This document shows, piece after piece, positions 6,078 through 6,248 of a stretch of DNA of 6,248 nt. Location of the stretch: the NCBI GenBank assembly GCA_013152575.1, contig JAADGB010000031.1:1-6248 (forward strand), given 5' to 3'. Position 1 is the first letter of the stretch. Each line of letters begins with the position of its first letter. The stretch comes from Thermoproteota archaeon (lineage in GTDB: Archaea > Thermoproteota > Thermoprotei_A > Sulfolobales > Acidilobaceae). The notes beneath the pieces were generated by a model. The model searched no databases. It had not been told where the DNA came from and saw nothing but the letters and a program-made list of their open reading frames with translations. Made by a program: the position numbers and the translations under genes.

Positions 6078-6248
6078 TTGGAAGAGACCACGAAACCGCT
6101 AATCGAGCTAAGAAGTATAGTCAAGATATATCCTGACGGTGTCAAAGCCCTTCAAGGAGTCTCCCTGAAAGTATATCCGGGCGAAGTGCACGCCCTGCTC
6201 GGAGAGAATGGAGCTGGAAAAACAACCCTGATGAGAATCCTTTATGGC
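6078..6248 (+). CDS. ABC transporter ATPase of the BMP-type importer (3' truncated by the window end)
   Basis: Cytoplasmic ATPase expected to power uptake of the solute bound by the preceding BMP-family protein. The first 57 residues are visible. [20 protein letters not shown] at 10-29 is the first strand region and A-loop, with the aromatic Y18. PGEVHAL at 34-40 leads into the Walker A motif GENGAGKTT at 42-50, followed by LMRILYG. This [18 protein letters not shown] wording is typical of the sugar/nucleoside importer ATPases (RbsA/YufO type), which usually have two tandem ATPase domains and about 500 residues. The second domain would lie outside the window. The start is TTG, with an SD 7 nt upstream. 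The gene begins 57 bp after the binding-protein stop, on the same strand, and permease genes are expected further on. Confidence 0.9.
   Translation, partial: MEETTKPLIELRSIVKIYPDGVKALQGVSLKVYPGEVHALLGENGAGKTTLMRILYG

Noticed and set aside
6058..6102. ATG at 6058 as a start, giving a 14-codon frame before the ABC ATPase
   Set aside because: It is out of frame with the ATPase and stops at once; its G-rich codons serve better as the SD of the TTG start at 6078.

Overview
The window looks like chromosomal DNA from a hyperthermophilic archaeon of the Thermoproteota, and the style is that of Desulfurococcales. The evidence is as follows: arginine is mostly AGG/AGA; CTA and ATA codons are abundant; GTG and TTG starts are common; TATA-box/BRE-like promoters are present; Shine-Dalgarno (SD) sites match the archaeal 16S 3' end (GGAGGTG, GGTGATCC); intergenic T-tracts are present; and the predicted secreted protein has an archaeal class III-like signal instead of a bacterial lipobox. 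The genus cannot be fixed from the sequence alone.

Layout, all on the + strand. (1) The last 32 codons of an upstream gene, ending at 99. It may be a small accessory protein of the TRAP system, but this is not certain. (2) A 101-bp gap with a weak TATA-like element, then a 739-residue fused TRAP transporter permease (4TM + 12TM type) at 201-2420. (3) A 78-bp gap containing a T5 tract, then cysS (cysteinyl-tRNA synthetase, 2499-3947). (4) An E1-like adenylating enzyme of the MoeB/ThiF/HesA family that shares 4 bp with the end of cysS (GTGA overlap). Its start is best placed at 3944. (5) A 130-bp intergenic region with the best promoter of the window and a strong SD. (6) A BMP-family (Med/PnrA-like) substrate-binding protein at 4803-6020. 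(7) A 57-bp gap with another T5 tract, then the first 57 residues of an ABC ATPase (from 6078, running off the end), which should be the ATPase of the same BMP uptake system.

The window therefore holds two solute-uptake systems, the 3' part of a TRAP secondary transporter locus and the 5' part of a BMP-type ABC importer. Between them sits a compact, probably translationally coupled cysS/E1-like pair. The ABC importer probably takes up nucleosides or a related small solute, and its permeases should lie downstream. The TRAP substrate cannot be read from the permease, and its binding protein should lie upstream.

I found no RNA gene, CRISPR array, insertion sequence, phage gene or clearly new system. 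The points worth checking are the cysS/E1 coupling and the altered cysteine pattern of the E1-like protein, the class III-like signal and two lone cysteines of the BMP protein, and the repeated T-tract motif after three of the four stop codons.
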